Below are positions 25,652 to 33,606 of a stretch of 39,127 nucleotides of DNA, piece by piece. The position numbers and the translations under genes were made by a program. A model generated the notes under the pieces. It searched no databases. It was not told the DNA's origin and saw only the letters and a program-made list of their open reading frames with translations. The DNA comes from Planctomycetota bacterium (GTDB lineage: Bacteria; Planctomycetota; SZUA-567). How positions within the stretch are numbered: position 1 is the first letter of the stretch; each line of letters opens with the position of its first letter. The stretch is from positions 1-39,127 of the forward strand of contig JAGUZQ010000067.1 of the NCBI GenBank assembly GCA_020060765.1. The letters run 5' to 3'.

Positions 25652-26605
25652 TTACTTTTTGTTGACGATGTTTGGACAATCACCGGTTTCCTGGAAAATT
25701 TTAATCATGCGCACTGTTTCCTCCGCCACCGCTTCAGCGGCCTGGTCGGTGGAAGCACCGATATGCGGCGTGCAGACCGCCAGGCCAGCCAGTTCGGTAT
25801 CGGCGAAGTCGTCTTCGCCTCCGGCAGGCTCGTCCTCAAACACATCCAGCGCCGCGCGCAGTCCCTTGGTCTTGATCGCTTCCTTCAACGCAGCGGTATC
25901 GACAATCTCGCCGCGCGAGGCATTGATAAGAATCGCGCCCTTCTTGACTTTGCCAAGAAGTTCCTTATTGACCATTTTCTTGGTTTCGGGAGTGGCAGCC
26001 ACGTGCAGGCTGATAACGTCAGACTTCTGCATCAGTTCGTCAAGGCTTGCCAGGTAGGTCACGCCCATCTGCGCAGCGGTTTCCTTCGCGGCATAGGGAT
26101 CATAGGTGATAACTTTCATCTCGAACGCCAGCGCCCGTTTCGCCACCGCGCGACCGATAGCGCCGAAACCGATCAGACCCAGCGTGCGCCCCTTCAGGCC
26201 GCGCGCCTTCTGGTACTTGTTCTTGCGCCATTTGCCCGCGGCCAGGTCGGCGTTGGCGAAGGTAATCTGCCGGTCGGCGGCGACCATGAGGCCGAGAGCG
26301 AGTTCGGCGACGGCGTCGGTGTTCTTGCCAGGAGTGTTGCCGACCAGCACGTTTTTCGCGGTGGCGGCGGCAAGGTCGATGGTGTTGACGCCTGCACCGG
26401 CGCGGATAACCAGTTTCAGATTGGACGCGGCGGCGAAGACCGGCGCCTGCACCTTGGTGGAACGCACCACCAGCACCTCGGCGTCGCCGATCACGCCGGG
26501 CAGGGATTCGGCGGAAGCGTCAGGCTGGTATTCCACCTGCGCGCCCAACGCTTTAAGTTCTGTAATCGCCGTGTCTGACATTTTGTCTGCCAAAAACACC
26601 TTCAT
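25652..26605 (-). CDS. serA: D-3-phosphoglycerate dehydrogenase-like 2-hydroxyacid dehydrogenase (short form)
   Basis: A 317-residue NAD-dependent D-2-hydroxyacid dehydrogenase, most like PGDH, which makes 3-phosphohydroxypyruvate for serine. Visible features are VIRAGAGVNTIDL, the Rossmann motif GLIGFGAIGRAVAKR, INASRGEIVDTAAL with the catalytic Arg, and the catalytic His in CTPHIGAST. There is no C-terminal ACT or ASB domain, so serine feedback of the E. coli kind is not expected. AGGAGA precedes the ATG. A related hydroxyacid substrate cannot be excluded. Confidence 0.85.
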   Translation of the reverse strand: MKVFLADKMSDTAITELKALGAQVEYQPDASAESLPGVIGDAEVLVVRSTKVQAPVFAAASNLKLVIRAGAGVNTIDLAAATAKNVLVGNTPGKNTDAVAELALGLMVAADRQITFANADLAAGKWRKNKYQKARGLKGRTLGLIGFGAIGRAVAKRALAFEMKVITYDPYAAKETAAQMGVTYLASLDELMQKSDVISLHVAATPETKKMVNKELLGKVKKGAILINASRGEIVDTAALKEAIKTKGLRAALDVFEDEPAGGEDDFADTELAGLAVCTPHIGASTDQAAEAVAEETVRMIKIFQETGDCPNIVNKK

Positions 26606-26990
26606 GTCGTTCTCCTGTTGTAGAAATACGAAAACACCTATTCAGTCAATTTTTATCGAATATGAACTGATAGTATGGCAAAGAAGGCGGTTTAGCTCAA
26701 GAGAAAAAAGTTATCTCGAATAAAGCGCCAGGCAATCGCATAAAACCTCACCCTGTCGAAAATGCTCCAAAACAAAAGGAATCGTTATTCCCGCGCAGGC
26801 TGGAATCCAGGCGGGGAAATCGTTGCGGAGTGAAAGACGCTCGTAACGCGCATTTCTTTGTCGAACATTTTTCAAAAGAACGCATTTTTTTTTAACAACG
26901 CCAACACCTCCTGGATTCCCGCCAGCGCGGGAATAACGTCCGTAGGCTTTTTGTTTTAGGTGCGCTTGCCCTGGGCAGCCCCCTGGTATC
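26606..26990. other. 385-base intergenic gap with an inverted-repeat element
   Basis: No gene is supported here. Minus-strand -35/-10-like sequences for serA occur near 26620-26700 but are weak. The rest is the repeat at 26784-26938. Confidence 0.6.
26784..26938. repeat. MITE-like element with TTATTCCCGCG terminal inverted repeats
   Basis: Arms of 29 bases at 26784-26812 and 26909-26938 are inverted copies with a few mismatches. They share CGTTATTCCCGCGC and GGAATCCAGG. The ~96-base interior has no coding sequence and includes a T9 run near 26884. The arms match the widespread ATTCCCGCG...GGAATCC repeat type of many bacteria. An open frame through it is spurious. Confidence 0.8.
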
Positions 26991-27083
26991 ATGCTAATTT
27001 CCTTGCCTGAGATTAAGCGATGCAGTATAACTTGCCCCAGGATTTTTTTAAAAGAGAAATTTCGGAGTTGCGGAGCGCGGTTG

Positions 27084-28139
27084 ATGGAATGGTTTCACGA
27101 TATCTGGCAGACTTGTTTCGGACACATGATCTGGGATAGATGGGAAGCTTTCGGCCTGCTGGGGGAGGGGCTGTTTTTCGCACGCCTGCTGGTGCAGTGG
27201 GCGTCGAGTGAAAAGGCGAAAAAGCCGGTGCTGCCGATTTCCTACTGGTACATGTCGCTGGCCGGGTGCGTCATTCTGATTGCCTATGCCCTCCATATCG
27301 GCCGCGCCGTGGTGCTGCTGCCTAACGTCGTGGGCATCGCCCTGTATGCCCGCAACCTCTCGCTGGAACTGAGCCACCGCCGCCGCGAACAGTGGCGTAA
27401 CAACTGCGGTTTCGACCGGCCCGATTTTCCCTGGCCGACGGTTTCTGTGGTGGTTCCAGTCCACAACGAGGCCGGCGTGCTGGCCGCTACCCTGCGGCGG
27501 CTGAACGAACAGGATTATCCCCGTGACAAACTGGAGATCGTCGCCGCCCTGAACGGCTGCACCGACAACAGCCGCGAAGTCACCGCCGACTTCGACGTGA
27601 AAATCGCCGAAAGCGAAAGAAGCGGCATGTCATTCGGCAAGAATCTCGGCGGCGAAGCGGCGACGGGCGAGGTGCTGGTTTTCGTCGATGCCGACACCGT
27701 ACTCCCCCCCGACGGCATTCGCGTCATCGTCGAGGAAATGCACGGCCGCGGCAAATGCGTCGGCACGGTGGCGGGAGCGCCTGACCGCGGCGGCGGCGTG
27801 GTGCGGTTCTGTTTCTGGCTCGCCAACCGTCACGCCAGCAAAAAGCAATACCACGCGCCCGGCGGGGTGATGCTGATGCAGCGCACCGTGTGGGCGGAGA
27901 CGCGTTTCGACGAGCAGTTGCCGCAGGGGACATCAACCGACTTCATCCTCCGCGCGCGGGAAAAGGGCGCGGCCTATGCCTACGTCGACCGCTTCTCCGC
28001 CGTCACCTCGATCCGCCGCTTCGAGAAAAAAGGCATTGTCCGCCAGATGCTCTCCTGGCGCCGGAACCACCGCGATTTCGTCAACGGAAGACGCGAAAAC
28101 GTCATGCACAAAGAATACGAGCCTGTCAGGGAGGACTAA
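27084..28139 (+). CDS. LAB_N membrane domain fused to a family 2 glycosyltransferase
   Basis: A 351-residue protein. Residues ~12-95 match the lipid-A-synthesis N-terminal (LAB_N) domain: GLLGEGLFFARLLVQWASSE, PVLPISYWYMSLAGC and VVLLPNVVGIALYARNL, with three short membrane helices. A GT2 domain follows from ~115: VSVVVPVHNEAGVLAATL, ALNGCTDNS, VFVDADTVLPPDG with the DxD-type motif, then GGVMLMQR and DFILRAREKG. It probably transfers a sugar to a lipid-linked acceptor at the inner membrane. The ATG at 27084 follows GGAG at nine bases; upstream in-frame starts are unsupported. The next gene starts two bases on. Confidence 0.85.
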   Translation: MEWFHDIWQTCFGHMIWDRWEAFGLLGEGLFFARLLVQWASSEKAKKPVLPISYWYMSLAGCVILIAYALHIGRAVVLLPNVVGIALYARNLSLELSHRRREQWRNNCGFDRPDFPWPTVSVVVPVHNEAGVLAATLRRLNEQDYPRDKLEIVAALNGCTDNSREVTADFDVKIAESERSGMSFGKNLGGEAATGEVLVFVDADTVLPPDGIRVIVEEMHGRGKCVGTVAGAPDRGGGVVRFCFWLANRHASKKQYHAPGGVMLMQRTVWAETRFDEQLPQGTSTDFILRAREKGAAYAYVDRFSAVTSIRRFEKKGIVRQMLSWRRNHRDFVNGRRENVMHKEYEPVRED

Positions 28140-28141
28140 GC

Positions 28142-28990
28142 ATGACCACGACCCCTTGCGGCATAGCGGGAACTGGCGTCATGGGGCGCGGCATCGCCGA
28201 GCGTTGCCTGCGACTGGGAATCCCGGTCGTTCTGCGCGGACGAAGCGACGCCAGCCTGGCAACCGCGCGCGACGCGATTTTCTCCTCACTGAAAATGGCG
28301 GCACGGCGGAAACTGATCGAGCCGGAAATCGCTGAAAATGCAACCGGGCTTTTGCGTTGCGTCACCGATTTTTCCGACCTTGCCGACTGCGGGCTGATTA
28401 TCGAAACCGTCGCCGAGGATTTGGCGCTCAAACGCGAACTACTGCAAAGCCTCGACCGCGCCACACCGCCGGAAACGGTTATTGGCACCAACACCTCGTC
28501 CTTCGCCATCGCGGAACTGGGCGAACATCTTGTCGGCGTGTCCCGGCTGATCGGCTTTCATTTCATGAACCCCGCCGCTTCAGTCGATTTCGCGGAAATA
28601 ATTCCCGGCAGAGCCTCAGAAGAAACCGTAGCCGTCGCCCTGGCGTGGTGCGAAAGATTATCGCTGCAACATATCATCTGTCCCGACCGGCGCGGCTTTG
28701 TCGTCAACCGGTTGCTGATGGCGCTGCTGAACGAAGCGGCGCGGCTGGCGGCGGAAGGTGAAGTGAAAAGCGTCGATATCGACAATGCACTGCGGCTGGG
28801 CTGCGGCCTGCCGACGGGGCCGCTGGCGCTGATCGACCTGATCGGGGTGGATACGGTCACGGAGGAACTGGCCAACTTCGCCGAGGCTTACGGCGACCGT
28901 TTTGCGCCTGCCGAGATTTTCCAGACCCTGCTGGCGCAAAACCGCCTGGGTCGAAAAACCGGCAAAGGCATTTCGCAATACAAATTCTGA
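28142..28990 (+). CDS. 3-hydroxyacyl-CoA dehydrogenase family protein
   Basis: A 282-residue NAD-dependent dehydrogenase of the 3-hydroxybutyryl-CoA type. It has GIAGTGVMGRGIAE (Rossmann), IIETVAEDLALKRELL, IGTNTSSFAIAEL, and the catalytic His in IGFHFMNPA with Glu in FAEIIPG. The C-terminal helical domain has GFVVNRLLMALLNEA and GLPTGPLALIDLIG. The length is that of stand-alone enzymes. GGAGG precedes the ATG, two bases after the glycosyltransferase stop, so the two are co-transcribed; why is unclear. Its stop directly abuts that of the convergent araC-type gene. Confidence 0.9.
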   Translation: MTTTPCGIAGTGVMGRGIAERCLRLGIPVVLRGRSDASLATARDAIFSSLKMAARRKLIEPEIAENATGLLRCVTDFSDLADCGLIIETVAEDLALKRELLQSLDRATPPETVIGTNTSSFAIAELGEHLVGVSRLIGFHFMNPAASVDFAEIIPGRASEETVAVALAWCERLSLQHIICPDRRGFVVNRLLMALLNEAARLAAEGEVKSVDIDNALRLGCGLPTGPLALIDLIGVDTVTEELANFAEAYGDRFAPAEIFQTLLAQNRLGRKTGKGISQYKF

Positions 28991-29836
28991 TCATCCCCCC
29001 GCGTCGCTGATGCTCATGGTGTGAGAGTGCGCCAAGCGGTATTCGGTGGCGGTGCAATTCATGATCTGACGGAACTTGCGGGAGAAGTACAGCGGATCGG
29101 AGAAGTTCAGGCTTTCAGCGATTTCCTGCACCGGCAGATTGGTCTCGGCCAGCAGACGGCAAGCCTTCCTGATGCGGAGCACAGTCACGTATTTCGAAGG
29201 CGGCAAACCTACCCGCCGGTTCCATTCGCGGCGGAAACTGGAGGGCGACAGCTCCTGGTCGAGGGCGAGTTCGTCGAAGTCGAATTCCTCCTCGCAGTGC
29301 GCCTCCACCAAAGCACGCACCGACCTGATCGCCGCCGCCTTGTGATCGATTTCCAGCTTTTTCTCGCGCAGATAAGTCTCCAGGATCAACGCCTCTCCCA
29401 TCCTGTCGATCCTATCGGCGCAACCCTGTTCGTGTACTTTTTCCCGCAACTCCGCGATTTCCGCGATTTTCTGACGGCAGGGCGCAGGGTCTTCGATATA
29501 CCATACCGGCTTGTCGATGTTCGCCAGTCCGCACCGCTCCAGCTCAGGGCGCAGTTCAGGCGCGTACATCAGATAAAACTCCTCCCATTCTCGGTACGGG
29601 CCATACTCGTGGAATTCACTCGGCCACTCGGTTACCACGCAGGGCGCCTTGACCGGGTATTCCCTGCCCCGGAAAAGATAGTTGCCCTCTCCCTTCAGGA
29701 TAAAGGAAAAGCTGACCGAGGAAAAAACGTTGCGCATCCAGTTTTTCTTGTGCGGCATGTAGCCAATCCCGGTCAACGGGAAAGAGTGGGGGTAGCGCCT
29801 CGGCAGGGGAGTCAGGTGAATGCTAAAATTGTCCAT
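28991..29836 (-). CDS. AraC family transcriptional regulator
   Basis: A 281-residue regulator. The N-terminal ~130 residues form a cupin-like ligand-binding domain (ILKGEGNYLFRGREYPV, then WPSEFHEYGPY). The C-terminal ~100 residues are two HTH motifs: ELALDQELSPSSFRREWNRR and VQEIAESLNFSDPLYFSRKF, the AraC signature. It is divergent from the Gfo/Idh gene and probably controls it in response to a sugar. The ATG at 29857 lies inside the promoter spacer, so the ATG at 29836 is used here. It lies seven bases after the -10, suggesting a leaderless mRNA. Confidence 0.92.
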   Translation of the reverse strand: MDNFSIHLTPLPRRYPHSFPLTGIGYMPHKKNWMRNVFSSVSFSFILKGEGNYLFRGREYPVKAPCVVTEWPSEFHEYGPYREWEEFYLMYAPELRPELERCGLANIDKPVWYIEDPAPCRQKIAEIAELREKVHEQGCADRIDRMGEALILETYLREKKLEIDHKAAAIRSVRALVEAHCEEEFDFDELALDQELSPSSFRREWNRRVGLPPSKYVTVLRIRKACRLLAETNLPVQEIAESLNFSDPLYFSRKFRQIMNCTATEYRLAHSHTMSISDAGG

Positions 29837-29843
29837 GCAAAAG

Positions 29844-29871
29844 ATTATATCATCCATTGAATAAGTGTCAA
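29844..29871 (-). promoter_or_regulatory. Consensus sigma-70 promoter of the AraC gene
   Basis: On the minus strand a perfect TTGACA (29871-29866) and a perfect TATAAT (29849-29844) lie 16 bases apart. Transcription should start at or next to the ATG at 29836. Confidence 0.75.
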
Positions 29872-29885
29872 TTATGGATTACGCT
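29857..29885 (+). promoter_or_regulatory. Weak candidate promoter of the Gfo/Idh gene
   Basis: TTGAAT (29857-29862) and TACGCT (29880-29885) lie 17 bases apart and overlap the opposing AraC promoter. A weak promoter in this position would suit activation by AraC, but no clear operator repeat was seen. Confidence 0.3.
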
Positions 29886-29932
29886 GCCAAAATCAGACAT
29901 ACGTATTTTCTCTTTCACTGAAAGGATATTTA

Positions 29933-31045
29933 ATGGCGCTCAAAAAGGTCAAGGTCGGCGTGGTCGGATGCGGGATGATCAGCAACGCCTATTTCAACGG
30001 AATGAAGCAGTTGGACATTATTGAGGTCGCTGCCTGTGCCGATCTCAACCTGGATGCCGCCAAGGCCAAGGCCGAAGAGCACGGCGTGGCGAAAGCCTGC
30101 ACCGTAGACGAACTCATGGCCGACCCGGAGATTGAGATCGTCTTGAATCTGACCGTACCCAAGGCGCACGCACCCGTCTGCCTCAAGGCAATCGCTGCGG
30201 GCAAGCACGTGCACGTGGAAAAACCCTTCGCCGTCACGCGCGAGGACGGCAAGAAAGTGCTGGACGCGGCCAAGAAGAAAAAGGTGCTTACCGGCTGCGC
30301 CCCCGACACCTTCCTCGGCGGCGGCATCCAGACCTGCCGCAAACTGGTCGACGACGGCTGGATCGGCCAGCCCGTCGGCGCGTCGGCGTTCATGCTCGGC
30401 CACGGCCCGGAAAACTGGCACGTCAACCCCGGCTTCTATTTCCAAATTGGTGGCGGGCCGCTGTTCGACATGGGACCGTATTACCTGACCGCGCTCATCA
30501 ACCTGATGGGACCCATCGTCTCGGTCACCGCCTCGGCCGGAACCTCCTTCAAGGAACGGCTCATCACCGCTCGCGAGAAGCCACTCTATGGCACCCGCCT
30601 GCCGGTAGAAACGCCCACGCATATCGTGTCGGCGCTCAACTTCGCCAGCGGCGCCATCGGCAACATGGTTATGAGTTTCGACGTCTGGGGAAGCAACCTG
30701 CCCCGCATCGAAATCTACGGCACGGAAGGGTCGCTGTCGGTGCCTGACCCCAACACCTTCGGCGGCAAGGTCATGGTCAAACGCGGTTTGGGCGAATGGA
30801 GCGAGGTGCCCTACTCGCATTGCTATACCGAAAACATGCGCGGCATCGGCGTGGCCGACATGGCCTACGCCATCCGCTCCGGTAGAGAAAACCGCTCCAG
30901 CGGAAAATTAGGCTATCATGTGCTTGACACGATGCACTCAATCCTGGATGCTTCGGAGAAGAAAGCGTGGGTGAAAGTGGAAAGCACCTGCGAGAAACCG
31001 GCGGCATTCCCGCTGGGACTGAATCCCGGCCAACTGGACGACTGA
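29933..31045 (+). CDS. Gfo/Idh/MocA family sugar dehydrogenase
   Basis: A 370-residue NAD(P)-dependent oxidoreductase of the sugar/inositol dehydrogenase family. The N-terminal Rossmann motif is VGVVGCGMISNAYFNG, and the catalytic-site motif EKP is in HVHVEKPFAV. The C-terminal domain contains GGGPLFDMGPYYLTAL, with the conserved D-x-G-x-x-x/H-type residues, and ends with LGYHVLDTMHSILDAS. AAAGGA precedes the ATG. It probably oxidises a sugar or its derivative under control of the divergent AraC gene. The metallophosphoesterase gene starts four bases later. Confidence 0.93.
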   Translation: MALKKVKVGVVGCGMISNAYFNGMKQLDIIEVAACADLNLDAAKAKAEEHGVAKACTVDELMADPEIEIVLNLTVPKAHAPVCLKAIAAGKHVHVEKPFAVTREDGKKVLDAAKKKKVLTGCAPDTFLGGGIQTCRKLVDDGWIGQPVGASAFMLGHGPENWHVNPGFYFQIGGGPLFDMGPYYLTALINLMGPIVSVTASAGTSFKERLITAREKPLYGTRLPVETPTHIVSALNFASGAIGNMVMSFDVWGSNLPRIEIYGTEGSLSVPDPNTFGGKVMVKRGLGEWSEVPYSHCYTENMRGIGVADMAYAIRSGRENRSSGKLGYHVLDTMHSILDASEKKAWVKVESTCEKPAAFPLGLNPGQLDD

Positions 31046-31049
31046 TCGC

Positions 31050-31829
31050 ATGAACAAATTTGAAACCTATCTCGAAGGTCGGCGGGTGTTCGCACTCGCC
31101 GACCTTCATCTTTCTCTCGCCTCCCCCAAACCGATGGACGTCTTCGGCGCGCAATGGGAAAGTCACGCCGAACGCATCGCCGCCGCTTGGCGCGAAACCG
31201 TGCGCCCTGAGGATATCGTTCTGGTCGCGGGCGACATTTCTTGGGCGATGAAACTGGAGGACGCGCAAGCCGACCTCGACTGGATCGCCGCCTTGCCGGG
31301 AGAAAAGGTTTTCATCAAGGGCAACCACGATTACTGGTGGAACAGCCTGGGCAAGGTGCGCCAGGCTGGCGGCGCGGGAATGCACTTCATCCAGAACGAT
31401 TGCGTACGCCTGGGAGCGCTGGCGATAGGCGGCACACGGATGTGGGACTTCCCCTCGGTGCGCTGGCCGGGAACGGTGGCGGTGGAAGAGGAAAAATCTC
31501 CGGCGGAAAAGAACGCAAATAAAGAACGCGGGGAAGACGCGGAAAAAATCCGCGAACGCGAACTGAACCGCCTGCGCCTCAGCCTGCAGGCGCTGAAAGA
31601 CGCGCCGCTGAAGATCGCCATGACCCATTTCCCGCCAGTCGGCAGCGACGGCCAACCGACGGAGATCACCAGCCTGATCGCCGAATACGGCATTGATCTC
31701 TGCGTCTACGGCCACCTGCACGCGATCAAACCAGATCCGCTGCCCGGCACGGATTGCGAAATCGCAGGCGTGCGCTACCTCCTCACCTCCTGCGACTGGT
31801 TGGGGTTTAGGCCGCTACGCGTCGGGTGA
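31050..31829 (+). CDS. Calcineurin-like metallophosphoesterase
   Basis: A 259-residue phosphoesterase with all five metal motifs: ALADLHLS (D-x-H), LVAGDISWA (GD), FIKGNHDYWW (GNHD), AMTHFPPVG (H) and YGHLHA (GHxH). GDISWAM and HFPP are typical of a bacterial group of predicted phosphohydrolases. An insertion at about 145-180 is highly charged (KSPAEKNANKERGEDAEK). It is translated just after the Gfo/Idh gene. Its substrate is unknown. A 14-base-pair hairpin lies inside the coding sequence close to the start. Confidence 0.9.
   Translation: MNKFETYLEGRRVFALADLHLSLASPKPMDVFGAQWESHAERIAAAWRETVRPEDIVLVAGDISWAMKLEDAQADLDWIAALPGEKVFIKGNHDYWWNSLGKVRQAGGAGMHFIQNDCVRLGALAIGGTRMWDFPSVRWPGTVAVEEEKSPAEKNANKERGEDAEKIRERELNRLRLSLQALKDAPLKIAMTHFPPVGSDGQPTEITSLIAEYGIDLCVYGHLHAIKPDPLPGTDCEIAGVRYLLTSCDWLGFRPLRVG
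31075..31106 (+). other. UUCG-capped long hairpin inside the metallophosphoesterase gene
   Basis: 31075-31088 and 31093-31106 are inverted copies with one G-T mismatch (a G-U pair in RNA), around a TTCG loop. It lies 25 bases after the ATG and codes for EGRRVFALADL, which includes the first metal motif. No T run follows. Confidence 0.6.
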
Positions 31830-32098
31830 ATCTCCTTGACCCGTGTGATAATGGCCAATTCCGTGCCGTCGGCCACGCCCGGCCAGAGTTCCGAAGCCTT
31901 GAGCGTTACGCTTTTGGCAACCAAAGCCTCACTGCCGGTAATGCCAAAAATCCGTTCGCGGATATCGATCGTGGACGAACCGTCCGCGTGACAGGAAAAG
32001 ACTTCAGGATCGAAAGATACGAGTGTCCGTTCGTCGCGGGGATATGACAGGAACTTAACAAAAAGAAGTTTCCAATCGTCGCCAGTATATAAGCACAC
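31775..32098 (-). other. Doubtful open frame, possible gene fragment
   Basis: A minus-strand frame of 107 codons starts at a GTG (32098) with a stop just upstream. It overlaps the last 55 bases of the metallophosphoesterase gene. The middle part (SFDPEVFSCHADGSSTIDI, ALVAKSVTLKASELWPGV) looks protein-like, with a beta-rich pattern. It has no ribosome binding site and no recognised family, and its first codons overlap transposase debris. It is probably a remnant. Confidence 0.25.
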
Positions 32099-32207
32099 AT
32101 GCGGCGGTTAATAAGGCATCGTGATTTTTAGGATATTTGTCATAACGCCTCAGGTAATGATTTTCTTTTCGTCTGTCTCCCTCCTGAAGGAGAGCATATC
32201 GACCAAT
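32055..32207 (-). pseudogene. Remnant of an IS5-type transposase C-terminus
   Basis: A minus-strand frame without a start codon encodes about 50 residues ending RRYDKYPKNHDALLTAACV, then LIYWRRLETSFC and a stop. RYDK followed by a helix ending in I-x-x-x-RRL is the usual C-terminal end of IS5/IS4 superfamily DDE transposases. The upstream catalytic domain is missing and the frame closes at 32208-32210. No terminal inverted repeats were identified. It indicates past insertion-sequence activity here. Confidence 0.45.
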
Positions 32208-32251
32208 TTACGGTGAAAGTTGAGACTGATTATTCATTTTGGTAGGCGCTA

Positions 32252-32827
32252 TTAGTCATGTGGATTGTCAGCGACATCCATTACTACTTCGGAGTGATAA
32301 ATCAAGCCCCAGTCACGATGGCGTTCATAACTATGGAGGGCATCAAGCAGGCTTGGCGTCGGGCGAATCGTGTGGGGCTTCCCATTCAACTCAATCACAA
32401 TGGCTCTGGAGAAATCCACCATCTGTGGATGAAGCCACAGCGAAAAGCGGAGCACATTTTCCGTTTTAATACAAAAACGATTATCCCCTTGATTCCACGC
32501 CTCAACCCGTCCGGCCTGGATGAGCGCGTCTTCGGTCTTGAATTCCTGCTTTAAAAACGTCTCCCTCGTTTCGGTTCGGCTCGGAGACCACCCCGGTCGG
32601 GTAATGATATGGTATGCGAGTTTGCCGTTGCCGACAGTGCGAATGGTGATCCACCGATTGTGCGGTGTCCGCATGGGATCATCATAGTTCGTACCGCGTG
32701 GCGTAAGAGCAACAATATGCGCAAAAAACGGATCGCGGCGTTGCCGATCCACCCAGGCAGGGAGTGCATAGATGAAATCGCGGGCATCGCGCACCGGATG
32801 AGAGATGAAGACATGCTTGCCTACCGG
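32252..32827 (-). pseudogene. C-terminal fragment of an alpha/beta-hydrolase-like protein
   Basis: About 191 codons with no convincing start. The frame is closed upstream only by the stop codon of the pseudopilin gene and lies in the same frame. It reads HVFISHPVRDARDFIYALP, RQRRDPFFAHIVALTP, HNRWITIRT, then FSLWLHPQMVDFSRAIVIEL with NGKPHTIRPTPSLLDAL. This matches the C-terminal region of planctomycete/lentisphaeral esterase or PHB-depolymerase-like proteins, whose catalytic domain should precede it. That domain is absent. It is either a truncated gene or a fusion tail reachable only by stop-codon readthrough. Confidence 0.6.
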
Positions 32828-33535
32828 TCACTGGTAGCTTATCCAGAACTCGTGGGGTGAAACCCACAAATAAGGCTTGACCGTTGTCGCGCAATTCGGA
32901 TACGGCCAATGCAGATAGTTTACGTGACCGTCGAAAAACAGCGCATTGCAGCCATTCATATGTCGATCTGTCAATTTTATAACATTCAGAAGCGCGTAGC
33001 TGGCACCGGCGCTATCGGGGCACACGCGCTCATTTCCGTATGAATCCATGGAAATCATGGTTTGGGTCGGATTCCGAACCATGTTTGATTTGTAGGGGTA
33101 TTGAGCCGAAGTCGCGGATGACCCGAAAATCTGCCAGGGTTGCCATAAATTCATACCATAGGAAATATATTTCATAAAACCTTGATCCTCTCCTTTGGAG
33201 GGACAACGAAACACTCTGCAAGCGTCCGGAGTATCCTGGATCAGGGGTTCGCCCGGGTAAAGATAGCTTCCCACATGCCTGTACCAATAGCGCATCGGCC
33301 CCGACCAACTGTCGATATCGGCGACGTAACGACCGTTATCGTCCATGTACTGCAAGTGTCCAAAACCGATTGATCTCAGATTATTGGCGCATTGGATTTT
33401 CCTGGCGGTTTCCATGGCTCGCCGCAAGCAAGGCAGCAGAAGAGAGGCCAGGATAGAGAGAATGGCAATAACAAAGAGCAACTCCACCAAGGTGAAGGCG
33501 CCTGGCCGCCGTGACATGGTCTTTTCTTGAGTCAT
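32828..33535 (-). CDS. H-X9-DG pseudopilin-like surface protein
   Basis: A 235-residue protein with a class III-type prepilin leader: MTQEKTMSRRPG then AFTLVELLFVIAIL, cleaved before Ala and methylated by a prepilin peptidase. LLPCLRRAMETARKIQC and NNLRSIGFGHLQYM continue the family pattern. Near the end His-MNGCNALFF-Asp-Gly is an exact H-X9-DG motif, a hallmark of large paralogous families in Lentisphaerota and Planctomycetota. It probably ends up at the inner membrane or surface. The ATG at 33535 has GGGAGTAAGG upstream. An earlier ATG at 33610 overlaps the GH2 stop but would give an unusually long leader. Confidence 0.92.
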   Translation of the reverse strand: MTQEKTMSRRPGAFTLVELLFVIAILSILASLLLPCLRRAMETARKIQCANNLRSIGFGHLQYMDDNGRYVADIDSWSGPMRYWYRHVGSYLYPGEPLIQDTPDACRVFRCPSKGEDQGFMKYISYGMNLWQPWQIFGSSATSAQYPYKSNMVRNPTQTMISMDSYGNERVCPDSAGASYALLNVIKLTDRHMNGCNALFFDGHVNYLHWPYPNCATTVKPYLWVSPHEFWISYQ

Positions 33536-33606
33536 TACCTTACTCCCTGTAAATCGTTTGCATAGCCGCCCTGCGAATGTGATATGGCAGTATCCGCTAC
33601 TGGCGC

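Noticed and set aside
26711..26992. Minus-strand open frame of 93 codons
   Set aside because: It is a translation of the inverted-repeat element at 26784-26938; the repeated Gly/Pro-rich pieces come from the repeat arms.
32682..32909. Other minus-strand frames across the pseudopilin and hydrolase-tail junction
   Set aside because: They are shadows rich in Arg, Ser and Cys and conflict with the two recognised coding frames.
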